A stretch of DNA of 15,683 nucleotides from JBCBXA01 sp039816825 (GCA_039816825.1 JBCBXA010000068.1:1-15683); one strand, 5' to 3'; positions 6,500 through 12,998 are shown, counted from the stretch's first letter. A program made the numbers and translations. The notes: generated from the letters alone by a model not told the origin.

Positions 6500-7049
6500 A
6501 GCCGCTACCCAACCGCGTATGCGCCAGCAGTATGACGACGCTATTCGCGGCGTCATGCAGGAGCAGTTCTCCTACGCAAACCACATGCAGATCCCGCGTC
6601 TGGACAAGATCGTCCTGAATATGGGTGTCGGCGAAACAACGGGTGATTCCAAGAAGGCTGCAATTGCTGCTGCTGATCTGGAGCTCATCGCAGGTCAGAA
6701 GCCGGTCATCACGAAGGCACGCAAGTCCATCGCGGGCTTCAAGGTGCGTGAAGAGATGCCGCTTGGCTGCAAGGTCACTCTGCGCGGCGCTCGCATGTAC
6801 GAATTTCTAGATCGCCTGATCACAATCGCGCTGCCGCGCGTGCGTGACTTCCGCGGGCTCAACGAAAAGAGCTTTGACGGCAATGGCAACTTCGCCATGG
6901 GCATCAAGGAACACATCGTGTTTCCAGAGATCAACTACGACAAAGTAGACCAGATCTGGGGCATGGACATCATCGTTTGCACGACTGCGAAAACGGACGA
7001 CGAAGCCCGGGCATTGCTCAAGGCTTTCAACTTCCCGTTCTCAAAGTAA
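6492..7049 (+). CDS. rplE: 50S ribosomal protein L5 (uL5)
   Basis: uL5 binds 5S rRNA in the central protuberance and contacts P-site tRNA. The 185-residue product has the conserved MQIPRLDKIVLNMGVGE near residue 32, the segment GQKPVITKARKSIAGFKVR, GCKVTLRGARMYEFLDRL and the C-terminal IKEHIVFPEINYDKVDQIWG. The N-terminal 15 or so residues (AEAATQPRMRQQ) are slightly longer than in E. coli, common in alphaproteobacteria. The ATG overlaps rplX by 8 nt with a GGGGGAAG binding site (about 6478-6485). In E. coli, S8 represses the spc operon near this start; no such structure could be identified by eye here. Confidence 0.99.
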   Translation: MAEAATQPRMRQQYDDAIRGVMQEQFSYANHMQIPRLDKIVLNMGVGETTGDSKKAAIAAADLELIAGQKPVITKARKSIAGFKVREEMPLGCKVTLRGARMYEFLDRLITIALPRVRDFRGLNEKSFDGNGNFAMGIKEHIVFPEINYDKVDQIWGMDIIVCTTAKTDDEARALLKAFNFPFSK

Positions 7050-7077
7050 CGACAAGCGTTAGATAAGGAACACACAT

Positions 7078-7383
7078 ATGGCCAAAGTCGCCGCTGTCGA
7101 AAAGAATAAGAAGCGCGCCAAGCTGGTGGATAAATACGCCGCCAAACGCGCTGAGCTCAAAGCCGTCATCATGGACCAGACCAAGCCGATCGAAGAGCGC
7201 TTCAAGGCGCAGCTCGATCTCGCTGCTCTGCCTCGCAATTCTGCGAAGAACCGCCTGCGCAACCGTTGCGCCGTGACGGGTCGTCCGCGCGGTTATTACC
7301 GCAAGGTTGGCATGAGCCGTATCGCCCTGCGCGAGCTGGGCAATCTGGGCCAGGTGCCCGGCCTCGTTAAGTCGAGCTGGTAA
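7078..7383 (+). CDS. rpsN: 30S ribosomal protein S14 (uS14), zinc-independent form
   Basis: uS14 is a late-assembling protein of the 30S head. The 101-residue product is the long form: it has an N-terminal helical extension (EKNKKRAKLVDKYAAKRAEL) and lacks the CXXC pairs of the short zinc-binding form, with only one cysteine left in the conserved NRCAVTGRPRGYYRKVGMSR segment. The end GLVKSSW is standard. The ATG follows rplE by 28 nt with AAGGA at 7065-7069. The zinc-free form is usual for S14 in proteobacterial spc operons. Confidence 0.99.
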   Translation: MAKVAAVEKNKKRAKLVDKYAAKRAELKAVIMDQTKPIEERFKAQLDLAALPRNSAKNRLRNRCAVTGRPRGYYRKVGMSRIALRELGNLGQVPGLVKSSW

Positions 7384-7395
7384 GGGAGCTGCATC

Positions 7396-7797
7396 ATGAC
7401 GATCGTAAATGATCCCGTGGGCGATATGCTCACTCGTATTCGTAACGCCATCATGCGCAATAAAACGAAGACGGTGACCCCGGCTTCCAAGCTGCGCGGT
7501 AACGTTCTCGAAGTGCTCAAGAATGAAGGCTACATTCGTGGCTACACACGCACGGACTATGAAGGCGGCAAGGCCGAGTTCGAAGTCGAGCTGAAGTACC
7601 ACGAAGGTGATAGCGTGATCCGTGAGATCGCCCGCGTTTCTAAGCCTGGCCGCCGCGTGTACGCGTCGGTGAAGAACATTCCACACGTATCCAATGGTCT
7701 CGGCATCGCGATCGTCTCCACGTCCAAGGGCGTGATGGCTGATCATGAAGCTCGTGAGCAGAACATCGGTGGCGAGGTTCTCTGCACGGTCTTCTAG
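7396..7797 (+). CDS. rpsH: 30S ribosomal protein S8 (uS8)
   Basis: uS8 is a primary 16S rRNA-binding protein of the central domain and the translational repressor of the spc operon in E. coli. The 133-residue product starts TIVNDPVGDMLTRIRNAIM, continues with SKLRGNVLEVLKNEGYI, and ends with the RNA-binding signature VSTSKGVMADHEAREQNIGG then EVLCTVF. Length is typical. It follows rpsN by 12 nt with AAGGGAG at the rpsN stop. Confidence 0.99.
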   Translation: MTIVNDPVGDMLTRIRNAIMRNKTKTVTPASKLRGNVLEVLKNEGYIRGYTRTDYEGGKAEFEVELKYHEGDSVIREIARVSKPGRRVYASVKNIPHVSNGLGIAIVSTSKGVMADHEAREQNIGGEVLCTVF

Positions 7798-7844
7798 GCC
7801 ACGCCTGAGAACCAAGCCCAAACCGGGTAAGGAAAGGACATCAA

Positions 7845-8378
7845 ATGTCTCGTATCGGTAAAAAGCCGGTCTCGATCCCCGACGGTGTGACTGCAACCGT
7901 TGACGGCCAGACCGTGACCGCCAAAGGCCCCAAGGGTGAACTCACCCATGTGGTCAATGAAGAAGTGCTGGTGAAGATGGAAGATGGTGCCATCACCGTC
8001 GATCCGCGTGACCAGTCCAAAGATGCGCGCTCCAAATGGGGCATGAACCGGACCATGATCGAAAACATCATGACGGGCGTGAAGGACGGCTTTGAGCGCA
8101 AGCTCGAAATCAATGGCGTTGGTTATCGCGCTGCCGTGCAGGGAAATACCCTGCAGCTGGCTTTGGGCTTTAGCCATGACGTGAACTACCCGATCCCTGA
8201 TGACATCAAAGTGGCTTGCCCAAAGCCAACTGAGATCGTCCTAACGGGCATCGACAAGCAGCGTCTTGGCCAGATGGCTTCCGAGATCCGCCGCTTCCGT
8301 CCACCTGAGCCTTACAAAGGCAAGGGCGTGAAATACGCAGAAGAGCGCATCTTCCGCAAAGAGAGCACGAAGAAGTAA
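7845..8378 (+). CDS. rplF: 50S ribosomal protein L6 (uL6)
   Basis: uL6 binds 23S rRNA near the sarcin-ricin loop and L7/L12 stalk base. The 177-residue product contains the two repeated domains of the family: MSRIGKKPVSIPDGV at the start, GMNRTMIENIMTGVKDGF in the middle, and the C-terminal signature RFRPPEPYKGKGVKYAEE. Length equals that of other bacterial L6 proteins. The start is 47 nt after rpsH, with GGAAAGGA (7831-7838) as a good binding site. Confidence 0.99.
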   Translation: MSRIGKKPVSIPDGVTATVDGQTVTAKGPKGELTHVVNEEVLVKMEDGAITVDPRDQSKDARSKWGMNRTMIENIMTGVKDGFERKLEINGVGYRAAVQGNTLQLALGFSHDVNYPIPDDIKVACPKPTEIVLTGIDKQRLGQMASEIRRFRPPEPYKGKGVKYAEERIFRKESTKK

Positions 8379-8383
8379 GAACC

Positions 8384-8746
8384 ATGGCAAGTGCAAAGCA
8401 AACCATGCAGCGTCGTGCTGCTCGCATCCGCCGCTCGATCCGCAAAACGGCCAATGGTCGTCCGCGTCTCAGCGTGCATCGCTCCTCCAAGAACATCTAC
8501 GCACAGGTGATCGACGACGCATCTGGCCGTACATTGGCCGCCGCTTCGACTCTCGACAAAGATCTGCGCGGTGATCTGAAGACCGGTGCCGATACGTCTG
8601 CTGCAGCAGCCGTCGGCAAGTTGGTTGGTGAGCGTGCTTCAAAAGCCGGTGTAAAGGACGTGGTGTTTGACCGCGGAGCCTTCATCTATCATGGCCGCGT
8701 CAAAGCTTTGGCAGACGCAGCTCGTGAAGCTGGCCTGAACTTCTAA
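8384..8746 (+). CDS. rplR: 50S ribosomal protein L18 (uL18)
   Basis: uL18 binds 5S rRNA together with L5 in the central protuberance. The 120-residue product has the basic N-terminal arm (RRAARIRRSIRKTANGRPR), RLSVHRSSKNIYAQVIDD near residues 27-44 and the C-terminal VVFDRGAFIYHGRVKALADA then AREAGLNF, the family signature. It lies 5 nt after rplF without a strong Shine-Dalgarno match, so coupling to rplF translation is likely. A terminator-like hairpin (8756-8781) follows its stop. Confidence 0.99.
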   Translation: MASAKQTMQRRAARIRRSIRKTANGRPRLSVHRSSKNIYAQVIDDASGRTLAAASTLDKDLRGDLKTGADTSAAAAVGKLVGERASKAGVKDVVFDRGAFIYHGRVKALADAAREAGLNF

Positions 8747-8755
8747 GATTACATC

Positions 8756-8781
8756 GCCGGGCCTTCCGGGTCCGGCTCTTT
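8756..8781 (+). terminator. Terminator-like hairpin between rplR and rpsE
   Basis: GCCGGGCC (8756-8763) pairs with GGTCCGGC (8769-8776) around a 5-nt loop, with a single G-U pair, followed directly by TCTTTC (8777-8782). The GC-rich stem and short T-rich tail resemble a weak intrinsic terminator. As rpsE, rpmD and rplO lie downstream and must be expressed, partial termination or 3'-end protection is more likely than full termination. Confidence 0.5.
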
Positions 8782-8821
8782 CAACTGCACATGCACCCGC
8801 AAAAGAATAAAGGATAAGGAC

Positions 8822-9376
8822 ATGGCACAGAACGATCGCCGCCGCGATCGCGAAGAGGTGGATAGCGAATTCACCGATCGCCTCGTTCACATCAACCGCG
8901 TTGCCAAGGTCGTCAAAGGTGGCCGTCGCTTCGGTTTTGCCGCCCTCGTGGTGGTTGGCGACCAGAAGGGCCGCGTTGGCTTTGGCCACGGTAAGGCCCG
9001 TGAGGTTCCCGAGGCTATTCGCAAGGCCACGGAAGCTGCCAAGCGCGACATGATTTTCGTGCCGCTGCGCGATGGCCGCACTCTGCATCACGATATCGAT
9101 GGCCGTCACGGCGCCGGTAAGGTGAAGCTGCGTGCAGCGCCTCCAGGTACTGGTATCATTGCCGGTGGTCCAATGCGTGCCGTTTTCGAAACGCTCGGCG
9201 TGCAGGACGTTGTCGCGAAGTCGCTTGGTTCGTCCAACAAGTACAACATGGTTCGCGCCACGTTCGACGCTCTTAAGCAGCAGATGCACCCCAAAGACAT
9301 CGCAGCCCAGCGCGGCATCAAATATGCCGAACTGCAGGGCCGCCGTTCAGCGCTGATCGGCGCTTCGGAGGAGTAA
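8822..9376 (+). CDS. rpsE: 30S ribosomal protein S5 (uS5)
   Basis: uS5 lies at the mRNA entry site and affects decoding accuracy; spectinomycin resistance and ram mutations map here in other bacteria. The 184-residue product has the N-terminal double-stranded-RNA-binding-like domain with HINRVAKVVKGGRRFGFAAL and VVVGDQKGRVGFGHGKAREV, then the C-terminal domain with APPGTGIIAGGPMRAVFE. No deletion is seen in the KGGRRF loop linked to spectinomycin. The ATG at 8822 has AAGGA at 8810-8814. It follows a 75-nt gap with a terminator-like hairpin and is nearly fused to rpmD. Confidence 0.99.
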   Translation: MAQNDRRRDREEVDSEFTDRLVHINRVAKVVKGGRRFGFAALVVVGDQKGRVGFGHGKAREVPEAIRKATEAAKRDMIFVPLRDGRTLHHDIDGRHGAGKVKLRAAPPGTGIIAGGPMRAVFETLGVQDVVAKSLGSSNKYNMVRATFDALKQQMHPKDIAAQRGIKYAELQGRRSALIGASEE

Positions 9377-9377
9377 G

Positions 9378-9569
9378 ATGGCCGCTAAGAAAACCATCAC
9401 TGTTGAGCAGACCGGAAGCCCACTGCGCCGTCCGCAGGACCAGCGCGCAACGCTGATCGGCCTTGGCCTCAACAAAATCCGTCGTCGCAGCACACTGGAA
9501 GATACCCCTTCCGTGCGCGGCATGATCCGCAAGGTGTCCCACCTCGTTCGCATCGTCGACGAAGCTTAG
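9378..9569 (+). CDS. rpmD: 50S ribosomal protein L30 (uL30)
   Basis: uL30 is a small peripheral 50S protein missing from some bacteria. The 63-residue product reads KKTITVEQTGSPLRRPQDQR, then ATLIGLGLNKIRRRSTLED and MIRKVSHLVRIVDEA, matching the family from end to end, including the conserved GLGLNK. It starts one base after the rpsE stop, and GGAGGAG (9367-9373), a very strong Shine-Dalgarno sequence, lies inside the end of rpsE only 4 nt upstream. Confidence 0.98.
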   Translation: MAAKKTITVEQTGSPLRRPQDQRATLIGLGLNKIRRRSTLEDTPSVRGMIRKVSHLVRIVDEA

Positions 9570-9586
9570 GGGCAGGGAGCGAAACG

Positions 9587-10069
9587 ATGAAACTCAACGA
9601 AATTAAAGAACAAGACGGCTCCGTACACCGTCGCAAGCGGGTTGGCCGTGGTATCGGATCGGGCACCGGCAAGACTGGTGGACGTGGTGTTAAAGGCCAG
9701 AAATCGCGCTCCGGCGTTGCCATCAATGGCTTCGAGGGCGGACAGATGCCGATCTATCGGCGCCTCCCCAAGCGTGGCTTCAACAACATCTTTGCCAAAG
9801 ACCTCAACATCGTTGCGGTTGGACGCATTCAGCAGGCCATCGATTCTGGCAAGCTGAAAGCTGGTGCCATCGATCTGGCTGCTCTAGTCGCAGCTGGTGT
9901 GCTCAAGAAGCCCCGTGATGGCGTTCGCGTGCTGTCCGATGGCGAGATCAGCGCAAAAGTCCAGCTGACCGTGACCGGTGCTTCGAAAACCGCAATCGAA
10001 AAAGTTGAAAAGGCAGGTGGCTCTGTCACTGTGACGCGCCCGCCGAAGGCAGACGCAAAAGCCTCTTAA
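9587..10069 (+). CDS. rplO: 50S ribosomal protein L15 (uL15)
   Basis: uL15 is a late-assembly 23S rRNA-binding protein with a long unstructured N-terminal arm. The 160-residue product begins MKLNEIKEQDGSVHRRKRVG and contains the glycine-rich GRGIGSGTGKTGGRGVKGQK segment, then FEGGQMPIYRRLPKRGFNN and a C-terminal globular domain ending in a Lys- and Ala-rich tail. Length is slightly above E. coli (144). The ATG has AGGGAG (9574-9579) 7 nt upstream. A 211-nt gap with a large inverted repeat separates it from secY. Confidence 0.99.
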   Translation: MKLNEIKEQDGSVHRRKRVGRGIGSGTGKTGGRGVKGQKSRSGVAINGFEGGQMPIYRRLPKRGFNNIFAKDLNIVAVGRIQQAIDSGKLKAGAIDLAALVAAGVLKKPRDGVRVLSDGEISAKVQLTVTGASKTAIEKVEKAGGSVTVTRPPKADAKAS

Positions 10070-10078
10070 AACTGTCCA

Positions 10079-10118
10079 GGAAGGGCCGTGTTTGACAGTG
10101 TTCAAACGCGGCCTTTCC
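10079..10118 (+). terminator. Perfect 17-bp inverted repeat after rplO
   Basis: The arm 10079-10095 is complementary over all 17 positions (two G-U type) to 10102-10118, with a 6-nt loop CAGTGT. Only a weak ATTTC follows, so the class is uncertain: it could be a terminator for the ribosomal part of the spc region, a 3'-end stabiliser, or a control element for secY. It begins 10 nt after the rplO stop. The sequence TTGACA (10092-10097) spans the arm and loop. Confidence 0.6.
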
Positions 10119-10120
10119 AT
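10092..10120 (+). promoter_or_regulatory. Candidate secY promoter
   Basis: TTGACA (10092-10097) is a perfect -35 consensus. With a 17-nt spacer the -10 position would be TTCCAT (10115-10120), which matches TATAAT at only three positions, although alphaproteobacterial -10 boxes are often loose. It would give a leader of about 155 nt for secY. The box overlaps the inverted repeat at 10079-10118. Low confidence. Confidence 0.25.
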
Positions 10121-10147
10121 TTCACGCCCTGGGATAAGGCGAAGCTT

Positions 10148-10184
10148 GGCGAGGATGCTTTGGGCAATCCTCTTCAATCTCGCC
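10148..10184 (+). promoter_or_regulatory. Overlapping alternative stems in the secY leader
   Basis: GGCGAG (10148-10153) can pair with CTCGCC (10179-10184), while GAGGAT (10151-10156), which shares bases with it, can pair with ATCCTC (10167-10172). The two pairings compete for GAG at 10151-10153. Whether this acts as a switch is unknown. Confidence 0.3.
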
Positions 10185-10249
10185 GTCAAGGGCTGACAGG
10201 CGCGCCAACGACCCCTATCTTCGCGCCGTTGCTTCGCAACATATGGGGC

Positions 10250-10266
10250 TCCGCTTGTTAAGCGGA
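10250..10266 (+). promoter_or_regulatory. Hairpin next to the secY ribosome binding site
   Basis: TCCGCTT (10250-10256) pairs fully with AAGCGGA (10260-10266) around a 3-nt loop. It ends 3 nt before the AGGAG (10270-10274) of secY, so it could limit or guide ribosome access. Function is inferred from position. Confidence 0.4.
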
Positions 10267-10280
10267 CTTAGGAGATTTTC

Positions 10281-11624
10281 ATGGCTTCAGCCGCCGAACA
10301 ACTTGCCGCCAATCTCAGCTGGTCGTCCTTCTCTAAAGCGACCGTGCTCAAGCAACGTATCTGGTTTACACTGGGTGCTTTGCTGATCTACCGGCTTTCG
10401 ACCTACGTGCCTCTGCCCGGCATCAATGCTGATCAGCTCGCGACGGCTTTTCAAACGGCGCAGCAGGGCATTCTGGGCGTTGCCAACGTGTTCTCCGGTG
10501 GTGCTATTGAACGCCTTGCCATCGTGGCGCTCGGCATCATGCCCTACATTACGGCCTCCATCATCATGCAGCTAATGACGTCGATGGTGCCGACGCTCGA
10601 GCAGCTCAAGAAAGAAGGCGAGGCGGGTCGCCGGACCATCAACCAGTATACACGCTACGGCACAGTCATTCTCGGCACCGTACAGGCCTACGGTGTGGCT
10701 GTTGGTCTCGAGAGCAGTCAGGGCTTGGTGAATGATCCGGGCCTGTTCTTCCGGGCGACCACGGTTATCACTCTTCTCGGCGGTACCATGTTCCTTATGT
10801 GGCTTGGTGAGCAGATCACGGCTCGCGGCATCGGCAACGGCATTTCGCTGATCATCTTCGCCGGTATCGTTGCTGGTCTTCCTGGCGCCATCGCTTCCAC
10901 TTTGTCGCTTGGTCAGCAGGGTGCACTGTCTACACCATTGGTGCTTGGCATTCTCGTCCTCGCTGTTGGCCTCATCGCTGTCGTGGTGTTCTTCGAGCGC
11001 GCTCTGCGCAAGCTGCTGATCCAGTATCCGAAACGCCAGGTCGGCAACATGATGGCGCAGGGCGAGACGTCTCACCTGCCGCTCAAGCTGAACACAGCCG
11101 GTGTTATTCCGCCCATCTTCGCATCTTCGCTGCTGCTTCTGCCGGCAACGCTGGCGACGTTTGCCGCAGGTGACTCAAACCTGCCGGGCTGGGTGACGAC
11201 GATCACGTCGCAATTGGGTCGTGGGCAGCCAGTCTACTACATCATTTATGGTGCCATGATCGCATTCTTCGCCTTCTTCTACACCGCGCTGGTGTTGGAT
11301 CCTAAGGATACGGCGAACAATCTGCGGAACCATGGCGGCTTCATACCCGGCATCCGTCCGGGCGAGCGTACAGCTGAACACATCGACTATGTGCTGACTC
11401 GCATTACGGTTGTGGGTGCGCTTTATCTTGTTGTGGTCTGTCTGATCCCGGAGTTTTTGATTTCTTCTGCAGGCGTGCCTTTTTATCTGGGCGGTACGTC
11501 GCTGCTGATCGTGGTCTCTGTGACCATGGATACGGTGAACCAGATCCAGAGCCATTTGTTGGCCCAGCAATATGAGGGGCTGATCAAGAAATCGAAGCTG
11601 CGCGGGGGGAAACGGCGGCGATGA
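10281..11624 (+). CDS. secY: Protein translocase channel subunit SecY
   Basis: SecY forms the SecYEG channel that moves unfolded proteins across, or inserts them into, the inner membrane. The 447-residue product has the expected ten hydrophobic segments, beginning with WFTLGALLIYRLSTYVPLPG (about residues 29-48), then the plug and second segment region (GVANVFSGGAIERLAIVALG), and cytoplasmic loops with RKLLIQYPKRQVG and NHGGFIPGIRPGERT (near residue 356), the latter containing the arginine important for SecA-driven translocation. It ends in a basic tail (KSKLRGGKRRR) that faces the ribosome. The ATG has AGGAG at 10270-10274. The stop overlaps the adk ATG by 4 nt. Within the spc region it is a frequent partner of ribosomal genes. 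Confidence 0.99.
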   Translation: MASAAEQLAANLSWSSFSKATVLKQRIWFTLGALLIYRLSTYVPLPGINADQLATAFQTAQQGILGVANVFSGGAIERLAIVALGIMPYITASIIMQLMTSMVPTLEQLKKEGEAGRRTINQYTRYGTVILGTVQAYGVAVGLESSQGLVNDPGLFFRATTVITLLGGTMFLMWLGEQITARGIGNGISLIIFAGIVAGLPGAIASTLSLGQQGALSTPLVLGILVLAVGLIAVVVFFERALRKLLIQYPKRQVGNMMAQGETSHLPLKLNTAGVIPPIFASSLLLLPATLATFAAGDSNLPGWVTTITSQLGRGQPVYYIIYGAMIAFFAFFYTALVLDPKDTANNLRNHGGFIPGIRPGERTAEHIDYVLTRITVVGALYLVVVCLIPEFLISSAGVPFYLGGTSLLIVVSVTMDTVNQIQSHLLAQQYEGLIKKSKLRGGKRRR

Positions 11625-12202
11625 GACTGATACTTTTAGGTCCGCCGGGTGCGGGCAAAGGCACCCAGGCGCAGCGCTTGGTGGACCGACTTGGCATTCC
11701 GCAGCTTTCAACAGGCGACATGCTTAGAGCAGCGGTGTCTGCAGGCACACCGATTGGCCTGAAAGCCAAGGCTGTGATGGATGCTGGCGAACTCGTGTCG
11801 GATGACATCGTCAACGGGATCGTGTCAGACCGCATTGATGAGGCTGACTGCTCCAGTGGTTTCATCCTGGATGGGTATCCTCGGACACTGGTTCAGGCTG
11901 ATGCCGTCGACGCCATGTTGTCTGAGAAGGGTATCGGGCTTGATCACGTGATTGAGCTGCAGGTGGACGATAAGGCTCTGGTGGGTCGGATCGTCAAGCG
12001 TGCTGAAGATGCGGTGGCCGCAGGGCAAACACCCCGCAAGGATGACAATCCAGAAGTCTTTGATGAGCGGTTGCGCGAGTACTACAAAAAGACGGCGCCG
12101 CTAACCGGCTACTACTATGCCAAGGGCAAGCTTGAAGGCGTTGATGGCATGGGAACGATTGATGAGGTTACCGAAGCGATCAAGGCTATTCTGGGTCGCT
12201 GA
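11621..12202 (+). CDS. adk: Adenylate kinase
   Basis: Adenylate kinase catalyses the reversible transfer MgATP + AMP to MgADP + ADP in the cytoplasm. The 193-residue product has the P-loop GPPGAGKGTQAQ (residues 7-18), the AMP-binding STGDMLRAAV segment (near 30), FILDGYPRTLVQAD (near 81-94) and the arginines of RKDDNPEVFDERLREYYKKT (near 139-158). It is shorter than the 214-residue E. coli enzyme because the LID is reduced to a short loop; there are no zinc-binding cysteines. This short form is common in alphaproteobacteria. It overlaps secY by 4 nt (ATGA), so synthesis is probably coupled. The secY-adk pairing is common in bacteria. Confidence 0.98.
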   Translation: MRLILLGPPGAGKGTQAQRLVDRLGIPQLSTGDMLRAAVSAGTPIGLKAKAVMDAGELVSDDIVNGIVSDRIDEADCSSGFILDGYPRTLVQADAVDAMLSEKGIGLDHVIELQVDDKALVGRIVKRAEDAVAAGQTPRKDDNPEVFDERLREYYKKTAPLTGYYYAKGKLEGVDGMGTIDEVTEAIKAILGR

Positions 12203-12279
12203 AGGGCTAGGTCATGAGATCATGGACCCGCTCGGGGCGCGGCTGCTGAAACGCTGGTACGAAAATGTCAAGTGCGGTG

Positions 12280-12308
12280 TTGACGCTTTCTGATTCCCCA
12301 TCTAAGAC
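12280..12308 (+). promoter_or_regulatory. Candidate alpha-operon promoter
   Basis: TTGACG (12280-12285) matches the -35 consensus at five of six positions. A 17-nt spacer leads to TAAGAC (12303-12308), a weak -10 with three matches. If active, transcription would start near 12315, about 157 nt before rpsM, and the 12338-12358 hairpin would be in its leader. Seen by eye only. Confidence 0.3.
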
Positions 12309-12337
12309 CGCGCAATCTGTTTAAGGACGGTTGAAAA

Positions 12338-12363
12338 AGGCCCTGTTTTTCAGGGCCTGATTT
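12338..12363. terminator. Hairpin terminator candidate between adk and rpsM
   Basis: AGGCCCTG (12338-12345) pairs perfectly with CAGGGCCT (12351-12358) around a TTTTT loop, followed by GATTT on the + strand. On the - strand the same stem is followed by TTTTTC, a better T-tract, so it may work in both directions. It could end the secY-adk transcript, or attenuate a transcript started at the candidate promoter at 12280. Confidence 0.5.
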
Positions 12364-12471
12364 GCGTGGGGCGCCTGGTCGTCTGCTTCGCAACAATCGG
12401 TCAGTTGCTGGGCAAGTCCCAATCATTCAGTGGCGTGCAGATTTGCTGCAGTGCCCAATAAGGAGAACAGC

Positions 12472-12840
12472 GTGGCTCGTATCGCTGGTGTCAACATTCC
12501 AACAAACAAGCGCGTCCCAATCGCGCTGACCTATATTCATGGTATCGGCAAAAAGTTTGCGTCCGAGATCATCGAGAAATGCGGCATTCCGGCGGAGCGT
12601 CGTGTGAGTGAACTGTCGGACGCCGAAGTTCTGCAGATTCGTGAGATGATTGATCGTGACTATCAAGTCGAGGGTGATCTGCGTCGCGAGACCAGCATGA
12701 ACATCAAACGCCTGATGGACCTCGCGAGCTATCGCGGCCTGCGTCATCGCCGCAACCTGCCAGTCCGGGGTCAGCGTACCCACACCAATGCGCGGACGCG
12801 CAAGGGTCCTGCCAAAGCGATTGCTGGCAAGAAGAAGTGA
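12472..12840 (+). CDS. rpsM: 30S ribosomal protein S13 (uS13), GTG start
   Basis: uS13 lies at the top of the 30S head and forms bridges to the 50S subunit. The 122-residue product reads ARIAGVNIPTNKRVPIALTY then IHGIGKKFASEI, and ends with GLRHRRNLPVRGQRTHTNAR and TRKGPAKAIAGKKK, the family signature. The start is the GTG at 12472: AAGGAG (12460-12465) lies 6 nt upstream and homologues start MARIAGVNIP; the in-frame ATG at 12430 would add 14 unrelated residues across the binding site. It opens the alpha region. A terminator-like hairpin follows 5 nt after its stop. Confidence 0.98.
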   Translation: MARIAGVNIPTNKRVPIALTYIHGIGKKFASEIIEKCGIPAERRVSELSDAEVLQIREMIDRDYQVEGDLRRETSMNIKRLMDLASYRGLRHRRNLPVRGQRTHTNARTRKGPAKAIAGKKK

Positions 12841-12845
12841 TTTGG

Positions 12846-12867
12846 CGGCGCTTCCGAGCGCCGTTTT
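12846..12867 (+). terminator. Intrinsic-terminator-like hairpin between rpsM and rpsK
   Basis: CGGCGCT (12846-12852) pairs perfectly with AGCGCCG (12857-12863) around the loop TCCG, followed at once by TTTT (12864-12867). The stem is short but fully GC-rich apart from one pair. It begins 5 nt after the rpsM stop. As rpsK and rpoA lie downstream, partial termination or a second promoter in the 158-nt gap would be needed. Confidence 0.55.
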
Positions 12868-12924
12868 GCACGCCTTTCAGTGTGTTGGGCGTGTCCGGAC
12901 TTGCGCTCTAGAAGTGCGCTTTCG

Positions 12925-12939
12925 CCATCGAATGGATGG
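12925..12939 (+). repeat. Shared intergenic element, copy 1 (before rpsK)
   Basis: CCATCGAATGGATGG here matches CCACGAATGGATGG at 13455-13468 apart from one missing T. Here GCCATC (12924-12929) pairs with GATGGC (12935-12940) around GAATG. It lies about 60 nt before the rpsK start. The meaning is unknown. Confidence 0.4.
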
Positions 12940-12952
12940 CTCCAACGGTGTA

Positions 12953-12972
12953 GCTGCCGGCATCACGGCAGC
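12953..12972 (+). promoter_or_regulatory. Hairpin upstream of rpsK
   Basis: GCTGCCG (12953-12959) pairs perfectly with CGGCAGC (12966-12972) around GCATCA. It ends 12 nt before the AAAAGG binding site of rpsK. No T-run follows, so control of translation or RNA stability is more likely than termination. Confidence 0.4.
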
Positions 12973-12998
12973 GCTCAGATCGATAAAAGGAAAACGAC

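Larger units (their letters stand above)
12203..12471. other. adk-rpsM gap with promoter-like and terminator-like sites
   Basis: This 269-nt gap is the longest in the window. I searched it for rpmJ, infA and map, which occupy this place in Firmicutes (and rpmJ in E. coli), and saw none of them. It holds a TTGACG box (12280-12285), a hairpin at 12338-12358, and a 12-mer (12384-12395) shared with the secY leader. It likely marks the spc/alpha transcription boundary. Confidence 0.6.

Noticed and set aside
12430..12471. Upstream ATG start for rpsM adding 14 residues
   Set aside because: The extension crosses the AAGGAG and S13 proteins start at the position encoded by GTG 12472.
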